The notes under the pieces are model-generated. The model was not told where the DNA came from. It was given only the letters and a program-made list of their open reading frames with translations, and ran no database searches. From positions 1-64,000 of the forward strand of contig CAYTGI010000002.1 of assembly GCA_964437465.1 (NCBI GenBank): a stretch of DNA of 64,000 nucleotides, in the 5' to 3' direction. Source of the stretch: JAGQLF01 sp964437465 (GTDB lineage Bacteria > Patescibacteriota > Dojkabacteria > J137). Position 1 is the first letter of the stretch. The number at the start of each line of letters is the position of its first letter. Positions 61,722 to 64,000 of the stretch are shown here, in pieces. Position numbers and translations under genes: made by a program.

Positions 61722-63452
61722 ATGTCAAAGTTAAGAATTTTCCTATTAGTTTGGGTGATAATTTCTTTTGTTGCAACTGTTTTTGGTGGGTATAACTATT
61801 TACAGAATGATACTTCTAAACCTTCGGAGGATGTTTCTGTCTCGAGTGGTAACGTAACTTGCTATGGAGGATGTCTCTATTTCGGTGCAGCTAACTACCC
61901 AGTTGGAACAGCATGTCGAGGTATAAAGCCTGGTGATCCAGCACCAGGATATCCTGGAGGAGTTTGGCCGGCTGGAGCAAGTGGTGGTGATTTCCAAGAT
62001 AGATGCTTTTTATGTCAAGCTAATGGGCAATTTGTTGGTGTTGGACTTGAATACTGTACTCATTGTTATGCTCATACTTGTATTAAAGAGGGAGGAGCTG
62101 CAGAGTACCAGAATGGTGACTTATGTGCTTATCGAGAAAATGGTGGGACGTTAGGTATTGTACAGTGTAATGCTGGGAAATGGGTACCTCCATCTCCAGC
62201 AAAATGTACCGGAGCTTGTAAAGGAGATGCCCCAGGTACGGTTTATGATAGAGGTCATACTTGTTTGGGAGCAAATGATGATAGTCAGTGTTATGTTTGT
62301 GAGAACCCTGGTTCAAGCGGCTTAGTATTAGGGGGATTTAAATCATACTCTATAGGTAGTGAAAAGTGTGCTTCTGTTAGACCTGATCCTCAGGCAGCTT
62401 CATGTCCTGAAGCCCAGTGTATTGGAGATGGTGCACCCAGAACATACAGAGAAGGTGAAATTTGTCACACACCACAAACTGTAAGTGCAGAATTATATGG
62501 TACTTATAGGTGTGGAGCTGATGGAGAATGGGTTAAGCTTAATGCTAATGATCCAGATGCAAAGTGTGAATTACAAAATAATCTTTATCGAGCAGGTCAG
62601 ACAATTACTTATTTAGGCAAGTGTTACGAATGTAGAACACCTGGTGTAAAGCAATCTGGTGGTTTCCAACAAGTAGAAAATTCAGTTTGTGGAATTCCTT
62701 CTGATGCTGGAGGTGTTGAGAACCCGGATGATCCAACAGTTCCTGAACAAAAAGAATGCTTTAGATGTAATGGAAGTTTAGGGGCGTGCAATGTGGAAAG
62801 AGTTGATGAAAATGTAAATTGTGATGGATCAAATGGACTTTACTCTGAATCTGAACCTTGTGGAAACGACTGTGCAGCTCTTGCAGCGACAAAACAGTGT
62901 TACTATTGTGATAGTATTGATCAGTCATGTAAGGTTGAAAATGTTAACCAAAATGTTGAGTGTAATGGAGGTTTAAATGGAATGTATAATGATGAAAACT
63001 CATGCAGTGGTATATGCATAGCAGGCATAGAAACAAAGACTTGTTATGAATGTAACTCAATAACTAACACATGTGCAACAAGAACTGGAGTTCCGATAGA
63101 TACAGTTTGTGATGGCACAGAGGGGCTTTACGATGATAATAATCAGTGTAGAGAGGGCTGTGCAACTACAGAACCTCCTGTGATTGGAGATATTCATCCA
63201 CATGCTAGAGCTGATGCTTGCTTAGGGGATCTGAATAATAATGGTGAGGTTAATCTTGATGATTTTGCTATTTTTGCTGGACTATTTGAACAGACATTAG
63301 AAGGCGATGAAAGAAACCTTGATTTAGCTCCTAGTGATGATGGAACATTTGTTATGAATATTTCTGATTTTTCATTGTTTGCAAGAAACTATGGAAAGAG
63401 TAAAATTGATGGATCATGTCAAGAAAGGGGTTTTATACTTGTAGTAAATTAA
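61722..63452 (+). CDS. Second Cys-rich repeat protein with a C-terminal dockerin module
   Basis: 576 residues. A signal or anchor helix (IFLLVWVIISFVATVFGGYN) starts at residue 5. Residues about 47-340 carry CxGxCxGD-type repeats related to those in the gene at 59228; the first starts TCYGGCLYFGAANYPVGTAC. Residues about 345-490 hold three shorter repeats of about 42 residues of another kind (for example CFRCNGSLGACNVERVDENV and CYYCDSIDQSCKVENVNQNV), each with six Cys. Residues about 497-562 form a dockerin: CLGDLNNNGEVNLDDFAIFA and then LAPSDDGTFVMNISDFSLFA. The protein would be heavily disulfide-bonded outside the cell. Confidence 0.82.
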   Translation: MSKLRIFLLVWVIISFVATVFGGYNYLQNDTSKPSEDVSVSSGNVTCYGGCLYFGAANYPVGTACRGIKPGDPAPGYPGGVWPAGASGGDFQDRCFLCQANGQFVGVGLEYCTHCYAHTCIKEGGAAEYQNGDLCAYRENGGTLGIVQCNAGKWVPPSPAKCTGACKGDAPGTVYDRGHTCLGANDDSQCYVCENPGSSGLVLGGFKSYSIGSEKCASVRPDPQAASCPEAQCIGDGAPRTYREGEICHTPQTVSAELYGTYRCGADGEWVKLNANDPDAKCELQNNLYRAGQTITYLGKCYECRTPGVKQSGGFQQVENSVCGIPSDAGGVENPDDPTVPEQKECFRCNGSLGACNVERVDENVNCDGSNGLYSESEPCGNDCAALAATKQCYYCDSIDQSCKVENVNQNVECNGGLNGMYNDENSCSGICIAGIETKTCYECNSITNTCATRTGVPIDTVCDGTEGLYDDNNQCREGCATTEPPVIGDIHPHARADACLGDLNNNGEVNLDDFAIFAGLFEQTLEGDERNLDLAPSDDGTFVMNISDFSLFARNYGKSKIDGSCQERGFILVVN

Positions 63453-63472
63453 AATAATTTAGCAATAATTTA

Positions 63473-64000
63473 TGGAAAAAAACAAAAACAAAGATAGTTA
63501 TACAAAAATACTTTTATTAGTTTGGATTATATTGGCACTTACCGCATTAGTGTTTGGAGGAAATGAATATTTTAGATCTGGTCCCCCTGAAGGTAGAGAT
63601 GATGTAGGAGTTAGTGGACAAGTTAAATGTGGTGGTGGATGTTTATATTTTGGTGTGGCAGAATACCCTGTAGGAACTGCATGTAGAGGAATACAGCCAG
63701 GAGATCCTGCTCCTAACGAGCCAGGAGGAGTCTGGCTTGAGCCTGATTATTCTGACAACTGTTATGTATGTCAAAGTAATGGATCTTTTGAAGAAAAACC
63801 TATTGAACAATGTAGTCATTGTTATGCACAATGTTTAGGAGATCCTGTAGGAACTCAATATGAAGATGGAGATCAGTGTGCAAATGGAACAGGTGATTCA
63901 TATGCAATTTATACATGTAGGATGGGAAGATGGGTTAGAGAAGAACAGACTAAATGTACAGGTACATGTCCTGGAGATGGTCCTTACACTTTATATGATG
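63473..64000 (+). CDS. Third Cys-rich repeat protein, cut by the window end
   Basis: The frame opens at an ATG 20 bases after the previous stop and stays open for 176 codons to the edge. It starts with a helix LLLVWIILALTALVFGGNEY. The first repeat CGGGCLYFGVAEYPVGTACR is nearly the same as that of the gene before it, and the next repeat has CYAQCLGDPVGTQYEDGDQC. It is therefore a recent paralogue. Whether it also ends in a dockerin lies beyond the window. Confidence 0.85.

Overview
The window is strongly AT-rich and gene-dense, with short intergenic gaps, and uses the standard bacterial code (TAA, TAG and TGA all end genes). Many extracytoplasmic proteins are of unknown family. There is a VirB2/VirB6-like membrane set without classical neighbours. 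Housekeeping enzymes are cut down: AlaRS without its C-Ala domain, UvrC without its helix-hairpin-helix end, endonuclease III without its iron-sulfur ligands. Few starts have a Shine-Dalgarno sequence. This combination suggests a member of the Candidate Phyla Radiation (Patescibacteria); the exact phylum cannot be fixed from the window. Three runs of exactly 10 N are scaffold gaps, and each interrupts a gene.

Layout. 1-9.9 kb: flavin reductase, an ECF-sigma-like protein lacking region 4, pyrD (gapped), an SDR, a secreted protein, dus, two soluble histidine kinases, nth and def. 9.9-16.5 kb: the amino-terminal half of uvrB, then on the minus strand an ECF sigma factor coupled to a 1591-residue membrane alpha-2-macroglobulin-like protein. 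16.7-23.1 kb: a DUF368 membrane protein, a gene with a strong promoter but an in-frame stop, and a T-box controlled operon (HAD phosphatase, RAYT transposase, alaS). 23.1-33.0 kb: a membrane and secretion region with a VirB6/TrbL-like protein, a pilin-domain protein, an anchored solute-binding protein and an Ig-like surface protein. 33.0-40.4 kb: ATP-dependent DNA ligase, uvrC, mraY, an AI-2E family permease, nrdR, tRNA-Cys and a DNPH1-like hydrolase. 40.5-59.2 kb: gpmI, tgt, an FAD reductase, a DUF2797-like protein, a glycosyltransferase, a histone H1-like protein, ung, a Mur ligase, a SpoU methyltransferase, an EEP hydrolase, ssb, the carboxy-terminal half of uvrB, and mnmA. 59.2-64 kb: an array of cysteine-rich repeat proteins, two ending in dockerin modules, with a cohesin-like protein between them; it runs off the window end.

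Most notable points. (1) uvrB is split into two separately transcribed halves 45 kb apart, broken between the two helicase lobes. (2) A sigma factor whose reading needs a -1 shift on an A8 run is translationally coupled to a giant macroglobulin-like protein with a short cytoplasmic tail, suggesting a sigma/anti-sigma-type surface sensor. (3) A cohesin/dockerin pair sits with disulfide-rich repeat proteins, suggesting a self-assembling surface structure. (4) An alanine T-box leader (specifier GCC, UGGU in the T-box bulge) lies two genes upstream of alaS.
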